Assembly: GCF_003344865.1 (NCBI RefSeq)
Contig: NZ_CP031165.1
Span: forward strand, 5,585,910 to 5,649,909
From: Euzebya pacifica
GTDB taxonomy: Bacteria; Actinomycetota; Nitriliruptoria; Euzebyales; Euzebyaceae
DNA: 64,000 bases
Direction of reading: 5' to 3'
This document shows positions 38,088-47,648 of this stretch, piece by piece. Each line of letters starts with the position of its first letter. The first letter of the stretch is position 1. The position numbers and the translations under genes were made by a program. The notes under the pieces are model-generated. The model was not told the origin of the DNA. It saw only the letters and a list, made by a program, of their open reading frames with translations, and ran no database searches.

Positions 38088-39512
38088 ATGTCGCGAACCT
38101 CCCTCCTCCTGGTGATCGTCCTCTGCCTCGTCGCCGCCGCATGCACCGGCGCCGACGACGGTTCGGCGACCGAGACCGCCGAACCGACGGCCACGACCGA
38201 ACCGTCGACCGTCCCGTCCGACGGTTCGTCCCCTGCCCCCTCCGAACCAGCAGGCGACGACGCGGCCACGGGCGCCTCACCCGAGTCGCACCTGGCGTGG
38301 TTCGTCTCGGAGGCGGCCCAGCCCGACATCGACGCGGCCGAGTACGAGGACCGCTTCGCCCAGGTCTTCCGTGACCAGGTGCCCCTCGAGCAGTTCACGG
38401 CCATCCTCGAGGACCTGTCCACCCTCGCCCCGTACACGACCGGCGAGGTCGAGGTGGTGGGCCCCCAGCTGGTGGGCCAGCTGACCGGCAGCGACGGCAC
38501 CGGCCTGATCGTCACCCTGTCGGTGGATGCCGACGGCCGCATGGACGGCCTGCTGGTCCAGCCGGGCGAACCGCCGGAGCTCGAGGACCCGCCCGCGACG
38601 CTCGACGAGGTCGGGCAGCGCCTCCAGGCGATCGGCACGACCACCTTCCTGGCCGCCGACGTCCAGCAGGCCGGGGACCGGGTGGAGTGTGTGTCGTTGG
38701 CGTCAGTGGGCGGCGACACCCCCGCCCCGATCGGGTCGGCGTTCAAGCTGTACGTGCTCGGGGCGCTGGCCGACGCGGTCGAGGCCGGAACACTTCGGTG
38801 GGATGACGAACTGACCATCACCGCCGAGCTGAAGAGCCTGCCGAGCGGGGTCCTGCAGCAGCGCGAGGACGGATCGACCGTCACCGTGCAGGAGGCCGCC
38901 GAGCTGATGATCTCGATCTCCGACAACACCGCCACCGACCTGCTGATCGACGCGGTCGGCCGCGAGTCGGTCGAAGCGGCGCAGGCCGCCTACGGACACG
39001 CCGACCCGTCGCTCAACATCCCCTTCATCACGACCCGGGAGCTGTTCGCCCTGAAGACCGCCGAGCCTGCGCTGCAGGACGCGTTCCTCACCGGCGACGA
39101 CGAGGCACAGCGATCGATCCTCGCCGACCTGGCCACGGTGCCGCTGGCCGACATCCCGGTCGAGGCGTTCCTCGACGACCCCGTCCGGCCCGACGAGCTG
39201 GAGTGGTTCGCCTCCCCCGCCGACCTGTGCCGTGCGCTCGCCCTGCTGATGGATCGGGCCGAGGACGCCGGGCTGGCCCCGGTCGCCGAGATCCTGACGG
39301 CCAACCCGGGCGCGCCGGACGAGGACGAACGATGGGCGCGGGTGGCGTTCAAGGGCGGGTCCGAACCCGGTCTGATCACCCTGGCCTGGCTGCTGGAGGA
39401 TGCCGACGGCCGCCGCTTCGCCATCACCGGGTCCGTGGTGGATCCCGACGAGGCGTTCGACCCGGGCGAGGCGATCCTGCTGATGGCCGAGGCCCGTTCG
39501 CTGATCGGCTGA
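38088..39512 (+). CDS. Class A beta-lactamase-like serine hydrolase lipoprotein (LpqF-like)
   Basis: 474 residues. Lipobox LVAAAC with Cys19, a Thr/Ser/Pro-rich linker to about 65, an N-terminal NTF2/ORF-like domain (70-175), then a penicillin-recognising serine-hydrolase domain: SAFK (Ser217, Lys220), ISDN (Ser278) and FKGG (Lys422) in place of KTG. The layout matches the mycobacterial LpqF/Cpe lipoprotein family; whether it hydrolyses beta-lactams or another ester/amide is unknown. GACACT 6 nt before ATG is a poor leaderless -10. Convergent with the copper oxidase gene. Confidence 0.87.
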   Translation: MSRTSLLLVIVLCLVAAACTGADDGSATETAEPTATTEPSTVPSDGSSPAPSEPAGDDAATGASPESHLAWFVSEAAQPDIDAAEYEDRFAQVFRDQVPLEQFTAILEDLSTLAPYTTGEVEVVGPQLVGQLTGSDGTGLIVTLSVDADGRMDGLLVQPGEPPELEDPPATLDEVGQRLQAIGTTTFLAADVQQAGDRVECVSLASVGGDTPAPIGSAFKLYVLGALADAVEAGTLRWDDELTITAELKSLPSGVLQQREDGSTVTVQEAAELMISISDNTATDLLIDAVGRESVEAAQAAYGHADPSLNIPFITTRELFALKTAEPALQDAFLTGDDEAQRSILADLATVPLADIPVEAFLDDPVRPDELEWFASPADLCRALALLMDRAEDAGLAPVAEILTANPGAPDEDERWARVAFKGGSEPGLITLAWLLEDADGRRFAITGSVVDPDEAFDPGEAILLMAEARSLIG

Positions 39513-39513
39513 C

Positions 39514-39528
39514 CCGGCTGGGGGCCGG
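39514..39528. terminator. Small GC hairpin between convergent genes
   Basis: CCGGC-TGGGG-GCCGG, a 5-bp stem in the 24-bp gap between two converging genes. No T-run on either side, so this is a weak candidate for a bidirectional terminator. Confidence 0.25.
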
Positions 39529-39536
39529 CGACGCGG

Positions 39537-40706
39537 TCAGATCGCGGCGAACCAGCCCATGGCGCCGCGGTGGGCGATCGCGTGCTGGTGGGGGTGGAAC
39601 ATGTACCGGCCGCGTTCGGACAGCGTGAACTCCAGGATCGCCCGGTCCATCTGGCCGAGCGTGACGACGTCATGGGTGAACGCCGGCGATTCGCCGATGC
39701 CTGCCGGGTAGACGTCGAAGGTCTCGGCGTGCAGGTGGAACGACGCGACCGGGTCGAACTCGGTCGCGTTGACGACGTAGGCCCGGACCGGTTCACCGGC
39801 CGGCAGCTTGATCGGGAACTTCTCGTAGAACCCGGCGATACCGTTCCAGGCGTAGACCTCGTTGCGCCCGTCCTCGTCGAGGTCGAACCCCGACAGCAGC
39901 AGCGCCACCTCGTGGGCAGGGGGTCGGCCACCCGGTGGGTCGACGACCAGCATCCCGTACAGCCCGCGGGCGATGTGGCGATCGATCGGCATCGTGTGGC
40001 AGTGGTAGGGGTGCACCCCCGCCGGTCCGGCGATGATCTCGTAGACGGTCTCGCCGCCGGGCGGCACGGGTTCCCAGCCGTCGTGGAACGGTGAGTGGCG
40101 TCCGTGGAAGTGCAGGTTGTGGTCGTGACCGGTGGCGTTGCGGAACCGGACGCGGATCGTCTCGCCCTCGGTGGCACGGATGATCGGACCGGGCACGGTG
40201 CCGTTGTAGGTCCAGGCCTGCAGCGTGTGGCTGCGGCTGATCCGGTGGCTGCGTTCGACCACGTCGATCTCGACCTCGACGGTGCCGGTCGTCGGGGGCG
40301 GCGGGACCGTCAGACCATCCAGCGCGGCCTCGGTGACGTCCTCGGGTGCGGCGTACGGGCCGCCGTAGGGGCCTGCTGCCGCGCCCACGGGCAGCTCGGC
40401 CGACATGGCACCCGGGTTGGCCGTGGCGTACCCATCTGCGGCGGAGTGGGCGACGTGACCGGCCTCGGTCGCCCCGGTGACCGGCGCGGCGGCCTGGGCC
40501 CCCTGTGCGTGGGTGATGGCGTGGGTGCTGACCGCACCGATGGCCATGCCACCCCCGAGGACCGACAGGCCCCCACCACCGAGGCTGCGCAGTGCCTGTC
40601 GGCGGCCCAGCCGGCGCCGCCCGCGACCGTCGGCGGTGGACGGATCGACCGGGTCGGCGGTGGCGTCGATGTCGTCGGCCGGCGTCTCCTCCACCTCCTC
40701 GGTCAT
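39537..40706 (-). CDS. Tat-exported two-domain multicopper oxidase
   Basis: 389 residues from ATG 40706 (a GTG six codons upstream would overlap the previous gene). Twin-arginine type leader (RRLGRRQAL then a Gly-rich hydrophobic stretch), Ala-rich linker, then two cupredoxin domains. Copper ligands: HFHG near 200, HPYHCHTMP near 237, FHLHAETF near 324 and MFHPHQHAIAHRGAMG near 372. The presence of both type 1 and trinuclear-type His clusters in two domains fits small laccases or nitrite-reductase-like oxidases. Natural partner is probably the cupredoxin lipoprotein encoded 4 bp upstream. Confidence 0.88.
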   Translation of the reverse strand: MTEEVEETPADDIDATADPVDPSTADGRGRRRLGRRQALRSLGGGGLSVLGGGMAIGAVSTHAITHAQGAQAAAPVTGATEAGHVAHSAADGYATANPGAMSAELPVGAAAGPYGGPYAAPEDVTEAALDGLTVPPPPTTGTVEVEIDVVERSHRISRSHTLQAWTYNGTVPGPIIRATEGETIRVRFRNATGHDHNLHFHGRHSPFHDGWEPVPPGGETVYEIIAGPAGVHPYHCHTMPIDRHIARGLYGMLVVDPPGGRPPAHEVALLLSGFDLDEDGRNEVYAWNGIAGFYEKFPIKLPAGEPVRAYVVNATEFDPVASFHLHAETFDVYPAGIGESPAFTHDVVTLGQMDRAILEFTLSERGRYMFHPHQHAIAHRGAMGWFAAI

Positions 40707-40710
40707 CGTG

Positions 40711-42654
40711 TCAGACCACCCCACCGATCAGGAGGGCCCCGACGGCGACGAGCAGCCACACCAGCGTGCCACCGACGGCGACCAGCAGTCGACGGCGCCA
40801 GGACCAGCCGTCGGCCGCAAGCCCGGTGTACGCGATCACCCCGACAGTTGGCCATCCGATCGCCACGAGCGACCAGCCGGCCTTCTGCCATGCAGCCTTC
40901 TCGCCGCGCCACAGGCGTGCGAGGGCCCAGAGGCCGCCGAGCAGCCAGACGAGCACCGGGATCCACCACAGCAGCGCCCCGTACAGCACCGGCCAGAAGC
41001 CCCCGTCCAGCGGGATGCCGAACAGGGTGGTGCGGCCCTCGGCGATGTCGATGCCGTCCGGCATCGCCGGGGTGACGATGGTGTCGGGGTCGAAGTCGAG
41101 GCTCGCGAACACGTCGACCGCCGGCACGACGGGGGCGTCCACACCACCGGGCAGCTGGGCGAAGTCCATCTCGGGCTTCGGGGCCTCGCCGTGCTCGAGC
41201 TGGGGGTTCTGGCCGGCGTTGACCTGGGCGATCCGGGCAAGCGGATCGGACGCCGTCGCCAGGCCGTACCAGAGCGGCAGGTTGATGCCGTCGCAGCTGT
41301 GGAGCGTCCCGGCCAGGAACGGCAGCGTCGTGTCGGCGTCGTTGCCGGCGATGCACGACCCCTCCTCCAGCGGGCCGCCCAGAGCCAGGTCGGACCGGCC
41401 GGACCCGCGGATGACGTTGTCGCGGATCTCGTTGCCGCCCGACGGCCAGAACTGCTCGTCGATCATCGACACGACCTGCACGCCGGAGGTCGGACTGTTG
41501 ACGATCAGGTTGTTGCGCACCACCGCGTCACGGACACCCGCGAGCACGACCCCGTTGCCGTACGCGGACCATTCGGCGGTGCGGTTGGGTGCCCGGTCCA
41601 CCTCACCGTTGTCGTGGATCCAGTTGCCGGCGATGACGACGTTGTTGGCCGGGGGCAGCAGCTCGGAATCCAGCGTGTTGGGGACGATGCCGGCGACGTT
41701 GTGTCGCCACTCGGAGTTGACGATCCAGATGTTGCCCGACGCGTTGGTGCCGGAGTAGCCCAGGCCGTTGAACTCCGCCACGACGTCGGTGACGACGGCG
41801 TTGCACGGGTCGCACTGGCCGATGTAGTAGCCGGCGTCCCACGAGCCCGAGGCGTAGCTGTGCTCGAACAGCCCGTCGACGGAGTCGAAGGCGTAGATGC
41901 CGTAGACCCAGTCGTCGATGGCGGTCAGGTAGGAGCCGCGGTACCCCGTGACCCCGTTCCAGAAGAAGCCGTTGACGGTGTAGCCGCGGGCGGTGATGTT
42001 CTCGATGGCCACGCCGTCGGCGGTGACCGCGAAGCCGTTCTCGCGGGTCAGCTCGCCGTCGAGGATGACCTCGTTGCGGTCGGTGCCGCGGATGACCAGC
42101 CCGGGGGTGGTCACCGACACCGCTTCCTTGTAGACGCCGGGACCGATCAGGACCAGGTCGCCCGGATCGGCGGCGTCGACGGCGTTCTGGATCGTCGGGT
42201 GGTCCTCGGGCACGCGTCGGGTCTCGCCGGTCCATTCGGCCGGCGCGTCGGACTGGTCCGCGGCCACCGCCACCGGGTCGGCGACGTCACCGACCACCAG
42301 CGTGCCGACCATGCCCTGCCAGCTACCCTCCTCGTCCTGCGTGGCATGCAGGGAGCAGTAGTAGGCGTACAGGCCGGGTTCGTCGATCGTCAGCGTCCAG
42401 TCGTCACCCGGCTCGGTGTTCTCCCCGGACTCGTCGACGGAGAGGAAGGACCCGTCGTCGGCGATGACGTTGTGGGGGACACGTCCGGCGTTGCGGAAGC
42501 GGACCGGTTCGCCGGGATCGACCTCGACAACGGCAGGGGCGTAGGTGTTGTCCAGCATGCGAACCTCGACCTCGTCGGCAGACGCACCGTTGCAGGCGGC
42601 GGCCAGCAGTGCACCGAGGAGGACGAGTGCACGCGTTCGGCGTAGGCGTTGCAC
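40711..42654 (-). CDS. Lipoprotein fusing plastocyanin-like, beta-helix and membrane domains
   Basis: 647 residues. Lipobox LLAAAC at Cys21; a type 1 copper cupredoxin follows (VPHNV near 60; YYCSLHA near 100; GSWQGMVGTLVV supplying Met). Residues about 150-480 are a right-handed parallel beta-helix of the NosD/pectate-lyase-like repeat kind (HPTIQNAVDAADPGDLVLIGPGVY, then many IVN/IAGN/VIRG turns). Three C-terminal helices (about 555-575, 597-615, 622-645) anchor it a second time. Gene lies 4 bp before the multicopper oxidase; probably its electron carrier or scaffold. GTG start lies 6 nt after TAGGTT. Confidence 0.83.
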   Translation of the reverse strand: MQRLRRTRALVLLGALLAAACNGASADEVEVRMLDNTYAPAVVEVDPGEPVRFRNAGRVPHNVIADDGSFLSVDESGENTEPGDDWTLTIDEPGLYAYYCSLHATQDEEGSWQGMVGTLVVGDVADPVAVAADQSDAPAEWTGETRRVPEDHPTIQNAVDAADPGDLVLIGPGVYKEAVSVTTPGLVIRGTDRNEVILDGELTRENGFAVTADGVAIENITARGYTVNGFFWNGVTGYRGSYLTAIDDWVYGIYAFDSVDGLFEHSYASGSWDAGYYIGQCDPCNAVVTDVVAEFNGLGYSGTNASGNIWIVNSEWRHNVAGIVPNTLDSELLPPANNVVIAGNWIHDNGEVDRAPNRTAEWSAYGNGVVLAGVRDAVVRNNLIVNSPTSGVQVVSMIDEQFWPSGGNEIRDNVIRGSGRSDLALGGPLEEGSCIAGNDADTTLPFLAGTLHSCDGINLPLWYGLATASDPLARIAQVNAGQNPQLEHGEAPKPEMDFAQLPGGVDAPVVPAVDVFASLDFDPDTIVTPAMPDGIDIAEGRTTLFGIPLDGGFWPVLYGALLWWIPVLVWLLGGLWALARLWRGEKAAWQKAGWSLVAIGWPTVGVIAYTGLAADGWSWRRRLLVAVGGTLVWLLVAVGALLIGGVV

Positions 42655-42660
42655 GCCGGC

Positions 42661-42666
42661 AACCTA
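42661..42666 (-). promoter_or_regulatory. -10 element TAGGTT of a leaderless promoter
   Basis: Minus-strand TAGGTT ends 6 nt before the GTG at 42654 and would drive the cupredoxin-lipoprotein / multicopper-oxidase pair. Confidence 0.5.
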
Positions 42667-42733
42667 GGCAGCCGGGTCGACAACTGTCAACGGTCTCCAC
42701 TTCTTCGGGCCGACGGCCGTGTCGATCGAGGCG

Positions 42734-45043
42734 TCAGGGTCCGGTCGTGGCCTGGACCTGGGTGACCACGTCGTCGGCGATGACGGTCAGGTCACCGAGG
42801 ACGATCAGGCTGGGGTCACTGACGCCGTTGTCGACCAGGTACTGCTCGGTCTCGGCCGGCAGGGACGTGGCCCGGACGCCCAGCTGCGGGGCGCCGAGGC
42901 GGACGCTGAGCGGGGACGCCGCGAGCGCCAGGGCCCAGCCGAGGTCGAACTCGAGGTTGGACAGCACGAAGGCCCCCTGCGTGGCCCGGTCGCCCCACAG
43001 CTGGGTGGCGACGGCCGCTGCGGTGGCGTGGCGGTTCGCGCCGGCCACGCGGACACCACCGGGAAGCTGACCGAACACCGCGTCGGAGACCACCGCGGTC
43101 CCGCCGGGGACGTTGGTGGTCGTCGTGCCGTACCGCGCCAGGGCATCGCTGGTCTGCTGGGGCAGGTCGTCGGTGCCGGTCAGCAGCACGGGCGCACCGA
43201 CCGCGGCGGCCAGGGCCCCGGCGGTCACGGCGTCGGGCCAGTCATTGGCGAACGCCACAACGGCCGAGTCGGTGTCGGGGTTCTCGGCCACGACGACGTC
43301 GGAGATGGCCACGGCCGTGTCGACACGCCCGGGTCCGGCCAGTCGTTCGACCACGAACCCCGCGTCCGTCACGGCCTGTGCAGCCGCGCTTGACACCGCG
43401 GCGGTGCCACCGACGACGCGCACGGTGGCGCCGTCGGGCAACGCCCGCTCGATCTCGGCGAGCGTGGCGTCGTTGATCGGCTGGCCCTCGCCGCCCTCGG
43501 TGAACAGGATGCAGGAGTGGTCACCGGCCAGGGGCGCCCCGGCGAGGGTGTCGGCGAAGACGTCGTTGCGGGCCAGCACGACCGTGCGGGCCTTGTCGTC
43601 GCCGAAGAGGTACTGGCACAGCTCGATGGCGATCTCGATGGGGTCACCGGAGATCCCATCGAGCCGGGCTTCTCCCGAGCCGTAGGCCACCAGGACCGGC
43701 AGGGAGGGGGAGTCAGCGGTGCGGTGGATGGCGTAGAGCCGGCCGTCGGGCAGGATCGGACCGAGCGTCGCCTCGCCGACGACGCCGTCGCCGAGGAAGT
43801 CCTCGGCGTCGGGTGACTGGAAGATCCGCTGGCCGGTGGCCCCGTCGTGGATCTCCAGCGGCACCCCGCCGAAGGTCGAGGTGTAGACCCTGCCAGCGGC
43901 GTCGACGACCAGCTGGTTGGCGTTGTTGGAGAACCCGTCGAGCTCGGCGGTCCACACGAACGACCCGTCGTCGAGGTCGAAGGCGATCAGCGTGTCCGAG
44001 GCGTTGAGGACCACGTTGCCCGCGGCGACGGCCATGCGACCGAAGCGGTCGAACGGGTCGCCCTCACCGCCGCCGGTGACGACCCACTGCTGGTCGAGGG
44101 TGTCGGGGTCCAGCGACACGACCCGTGGGGGGTCGTCGTGACCGCCGAGGTTGCGCGTGTGGACCAGGACCTGGGTCCCCGTGTGCAGCAGGCCGTCCTC
44201 GACGAAGGACGTCCCCGGTACGACGGCGACGGCGAGCACGGCACCGGTCGCCACGTCGATCGCGACGATCTGGATGAGGCGTGGGTCGCTGCCGTCGATC
44301 TGCTGCCCGACATACGCAGTGGTGCCGTCGGGGGACAGGACCACGCGATCGAGCCCCTGGTCGTCGTCGACGTCGGCGGGCCGATAGGTCCAGGCCCGGG
44401 TCATCGGTGTCGTGGTCGTGTCGATGCCCACCACGGCGTCGTCGTCGGCACGGGTGTAGGCGACCAGGATCCCGCCTGCGCCGAGCCGCAGCTCGTTCTG
44501 GCACTCGTTGAGCCGTCGTTCGCCCTCCACGTCCGGGGAGGTGTAGCGGTTGACGATCTGGCCGGTGGCGGCGTCGATCTCGACTGGATCGGAGGAGAAG
44601 TTGTTGACCCCCGACGTGTCGGAGTTGGCGACCAACGTCGCGAAGATCCGGCCGTCATCGGTGGCCGTCGGGAGGCAGGTGCTCTCGATGTCGTCCAGCG
44701 TCCAGGCGACGTTGCCGTCGGCCGTGTCCAGCGCGACCAGCCGGTCGATGACGTCGCCGTTGACCTCGACGGTGTTGCCCAGCAGGACGTGCCCTTCGCT
44801 GTCGGCGACGAGACGTCGGTCGCGTGGAGGGTTGGTGAGCGCGTCGAACGCGACGACGTAGTCGGGTCCGGGAAGGACTGGTCCGACGCCCTCGAAGGCC
44901 TGGCTGCCCGCGGGCGTGCCGTCGGGCGACCCGCCGGTGGTCAGCGAGACCTGTCGGGTCGATGCCGGCGGCCGTGCGGCCGCGGGCAACACGGCAAGGA
45001 CGGTCACGACGGCGGTGAACACGGCAATCAGGCGAACGCGCAT
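42734..45043 (-). CDS. Secreted beta-propeller protein with cell-wall-binding-2 repeats
   Basis: 769 residues. Signal peptide (VRLIAVFTAVVTVLAVLPAAA), then a PQQ-like quinoprotein beta-propeller spanning about 60-440 (repeated LVALDTADGNVAWTLDD, IEIDAATGQIV-like, LIAFDLDDGSFVWTAEL blades). Three cell-wall-binding-2 repeats start near 464, 566 (VERLAGPGRVDTAV) and 663 (VRVAGANRHATAA). Likely displayed on the cell wall; ligand unknown, and the lack of catalytic residues suggests binding rather than enzymology. ATG 45043 was chosen for the signal peptide and GAGAGG 6 nt upstream. Confidence 0.85.
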   Translation of the reverse strand: MRVRLIAVFTAVVTVLAVLPAAARPPASTRQVSLTTGGSPDGTPAGSQAFEGVGPVLPGPDYVVAFDALTNPPRDRRLVADSEGHVLLGNTVEVNGDVIDRLVALDTADGNVAWTLDDIESTCLPTATDDGRIFATLVANSDTSGVNNFSSDPVEIDAATGQIVNRYTSPDVEGERRLNECQNELRLGAGGILVAYTRADDDAVVGIDTTTTPMTRAWTYRPADVDDDQGLDRVVLSPDGTTAYVGQQIDGSDPRLIQIVAIDVATGAVLAVAVVPGTSFVEDGLLHTGTQVLVHTRNLGGHDDPPRVVSLDPDTLDQQWVVTGGGEGDPFDRFGRMAVAAGNVVLNASDTLIAFDLDDGSFVWTAELDGFSNNANQLVVDAAGRVYTSTFGGVPLEIHDGATGQRIFQSPDAEDFLGDGVVGEATLGPILPDGRLYAIHRTADSPSLPVLVAYGSGEARLDGISGDPIEIAIELCQYLFGDDKARTVVLARNDVFADTLAGAPLAGDHSCILFTEGGEGQPINDATLAEIERALPDGATVRVVGGTAAVSSAAAQAVTDAGFVVERLAGPGRVDTAVAISDVVVAENPDTDSAVVAFANDWPDAVTAGALAAAVGAPVLLTGTDDLPQQTSDALARYGTTTTNVPGGTAVVSDAVFGQLPGGVRVAGANRHATAAAVATQLWGDRATQGAFVLSNLEFDLGWALALAASPLSVRLGAPQLGVRATSLPAETEQYLVDNGVSDPSLIVLGDLTVIADDVVTQVQATTGP

Positions 45044-45182
45044 GGGGCCTCTCGTGGCCACGTTCGTCGGAAACTGCAGAGGTGGCCGGGTCGCTTCCGA
45101 AGGCACCCTAGACGACTGGTTCGCCGAGTCCGGGCCCGTCAAGACTCTCGTGTTCTCCATGATCGTCCCTTGGATCGTGGCC

Positions 45183-45188
45183 TACGGT
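45183..45188 (+). promoter_or_regulatory. -10 element TACGGT of a leaderless promoter
   Basis: TACGGT ends 6 nt before the ATG at 45195. Confidence 0.45.
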
Positions 45189-45194
45189 GCGGTC

Positions 45195-45587
45195 ATGGAG
45201 CACTTCGAGGCGTCTGCCCTGACCCACATGCTCGTGGTCGCCGACACGGCGGCCAGCCGCGACTGGTACGTGTCGGTGCTGGACGCGGAAGTCACCGGCG
45301 AGTACGGGTCCTCGGTGTTGCTCCGCCTGCTGGACAGCTGGCTGCTGCTGGTCGAGGGCGGCGGCCCCGACGAGGGCAAACCAGCTGTTGAGCTCGTCCC
45401 GCCGGCCGACCCGGACCGGGTCAGCGCGCAGATGATCTTCCGTGTTGCGGACTGCCGCGGGCTGTACGACCTGCTGCGCGAACGGGGTGCCTCGTTCCTT
45501 GCCCCGCCACACGTGCGGGAGGGGGAGACGCGGGCGTTCTTCCGCGACCCCGACGGCCACCTCTTCGAGATCTCCCAGCTCACCTGA
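45195..45587 (+). CDS. VOC family (glyoxalase-like) protein
   Basis: 130 residues. THMLVVADTAASRDWYVSVLDAEV, SWLLLVEGGGPDEGKP, and AFFRDPDGHLFEISQL give a complete glyoxalase I fold with the terminal D-P-D-G-(H/N)-x-x-E-(I/L) metal strand. Close in style to the VOC protein at 16653 but not adjacent to any enzyme that would name its substrate. The start follows a leaderless-type -10. Confidence 0.88.
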   Translation: MEHFEASALTHMLVVADTAASRDWYVSVLDAEVTGEYGSSVLLRLLDSWLLLVEGGGPDEGKPAVELVPPADPDRVSAQMIFRVADCRGLYDLLRERGASFLAPPHVREGETRAFFRDPDGHLFEISQLT

Positions 45588-45691
45588 CGGGGTCGACTGA
45601 AGGGGGTTCACGTCAGGTCCACGCGGGCGTACGGTGGACGTGGGCCTGCTGCGTCGCGGCGACCCGGTAGCCGACAACCGGAGGGACTGTC

Positions 45692-46180
45692 ATGGCCGAA
45701 CTCGACCTCGTCATCGAGCGCTACCAAGCGCGACTCGACGCGCGCGACATCGAAGGGCTCCTCGCGCTGCAGGCGCCGGATGCCACGATGATGTGGCTGC
45801 CCGTCGGCACCTTCACCGGACGTGATGCGATTCGCGGGGCGCTGGAGATGTTGTTCACCGCCTTCCCCGACTTCGAGCGGACGAAGGACTCCATGATCAG
45901 CCAGGGAAACACGGTGGCCCTGGAGTTCATGGCGACCGGCACGTTCACCGGTGGACCGTTCGACGGCTACCAGCCGACAGGGGCGTCGGGTGAGGTCATC
46001 GGCAGCGAGCTGATCACCGTCGACGATGACGGGATGATCATGTCGACCCGCACGTACTGGGATGGGATGCAGATGGCACGCGAGCTGGGCCTGATGCCCG
46101 ACGAGGACTCGATCCTCGACCGCGGCCTCCACGGGGCGCTCAACGTCATGACCCGCGCCCGCCGCGTCATCCGTCTGTAG
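45692..46180 (+). CDS. NTF2-like / SnoaL-type polyketide-cyclase-fold protein
   Basis: 162 residues. LVIERYQARLDARDIEGLLALQAPDATMMWLPVGTFTGRDAIRGALEML and GTFTGGPFDGYQPTGASGEVIGSELITVDDDGMIM match the SnoaL/ester-cyclase branch of the NTF2-like fold. Members bind or cyclise small hydrophobic molecules, but many are uncharacterised. SD GGAGGG 6-7 nt before ATG. The C-terminal 25 residues are basic (RARRVIRL). Confidence 0.82.
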   Translation: MAELDLVIERYQARLDARDIEGLLALQAPDATMMWLPVGTFTGRDAIRGALEMLFTAFPDFERTKDSMISQGNTVALEFMATGTFTGGPFDGYQPTGASGEVIGSELITVDDDGMIMSTRTYWDGMQMARELGLMPDEDSILDRGLHGALNVMTRARRVIRL

Positions 46181-46329
46181 CTCCGTCCAGCGCACCCACC
46201 CCCTGGCCTTGGTCGCACCTTGCAGCGACAACGGACGAGTCGGGGTTGTCCAGCTGCGCGAGTCCGCGCAGGCAGGGTCCGCACGGGCAGGGCGGACTCG
46301 ACGGTCGATGGCCCTGCGGGGCCCGGCGG

Positions 46330-47624
46330 TCATGCGGCTTCCGCGGGTGGGTCGCGGCTGATCTCCACGCCGGTTTGGGTGGTCCAGGTGCGTTGGCCGG
46401 GTGGGCCGAGCAACCGGTAGTGACGTCGGGATTTCTGTCGGTGGTGGGTGGTGCACAGCCAGGCAAGGTCGGACAGTCGGGTCTGTTTGGTGATGGCCCA
46501 GCCGGTGACGTGGTCGATCTCCAACAGGTGGTCGGCGGTGAGCCGGGCACCTCGCACTGGTAGCCGCGGGCTTCCAGGGCGGTGCGTTGGTGGGCGGTGA
46601 CCTGCCTGCCGAGGTGGGCCACACAGGTATCGGTGCCGTTGGTGATGACATAGGCGACGTGGGCGTCGGGGATCTGCTCGCGCACGGCGGACAGGGCGAC
46701 CCGACCGATGCCGGCGATCTCGCAGGTCTCCCCATCAGCGAGTTCGCCGCGGACCAGCGCGGAGCCGTCGACGCGGATGATGACCTTGGTCTGCCGACCC
46801 GTCCGACGCGGGCGACGAACAACGGTCTCGCCGTCCTCGGCCGTACCGGTGGCCGGCGTCTCAGCCGCCCCCTTGGGGGTGGGGCCCGCGTCGCCGTCCG
46901 CAGTGCGGCCTTCGAGCAGGTTGAGGAGGGCGTCGAACCGGTAGCAGGCGTCGTCCTCTCGTTGGCCGGCGGCGTGTGCGGTCCGAAACACTGCGTCGTG
47001 CTCGCCCCGGAGCGCCGCCTCGATCCGGGCCCCCAGGTCGCCGGGGCCGGACAGGAACGCCTTCCATTCGCCGTCGGTTTCGGTCCAGGACCGGAACGCC
47101 CGCCGGGCCAGGTGCCGACGTCGGGTCGTTTCCCGGTCCGGGTCGGCTGCGGTGCGGATGTCACGGGCCTTCTTGCGCAGCTCCGGCAACGTCTGGGTGG
47201 TGGCATCGACGATCAGCTCGCCCGCCTTCTCCGGCGCATCAGCCACCGTTTCGGAGACGACGACGGCCTGATCGGTCGACAGGGTCCCGTCGGTGACGGC
47301 CTTGTCCACGTCGGGCTGGTCGACCAGCTGGGACGAGGTCTTCAACATCTTCTTGGCGGCTGCGGTGGAGGTGCCGGTGGCGGTGGCGATCAACGTCGCC
47401 GCATCCTTGACCCCGGTCGTTTCGTGTGCGGACGTCTCGGCGGCGCGTCGGGCGGCCCGGGTGAGCATGCCGTCGACCAGCCGACCCGCACGTCCGAGGT
47501 CCACCACCAGTCCTGCCACGTCGGTGTCGGGGATCTGGTCGGGGTCGAACCGGCTGGCGAGGGTGTGGAGGTGTGTGACCAGCTCGGTCACCTCACCCGC
47601 CTCAACCACCCCTTGCCCACCCAT
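46330..47624 (-). pseudogene. DUF222 / HNH nuclease gene, frameshifted in the HNH motif
   Basis: The first about 360 codons (ATG 47624) encode a DUF222 (13E12-like) domain and lead to GYQCEVPG, the start of the HNH finger. Around 46538-46558 the frame then changes: the continuing frame is nonsense, whereas the next frame reads ARLTADHLLEIDHVTGW...LCTTHHRQ, a full HNH core, and stops at 46330. The second Cys expected after VPG is missing in both frames, so several bases are gone, not just one. A 13-bp deletion between two copies of GGTGCCCGGCT would explain it. The gene lies behind a LexA-like box. Confidence 0.8.
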
Positions 47625-47648
47625 GCCCCGACCCCACTTCTCGATGTC

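Noticed and set aside
46538-46558. Programmed ribosomal frameshift in the HNH gene
   Set aside because: No slippery heptamer, and the missing second Cys of the finger points to deletion.
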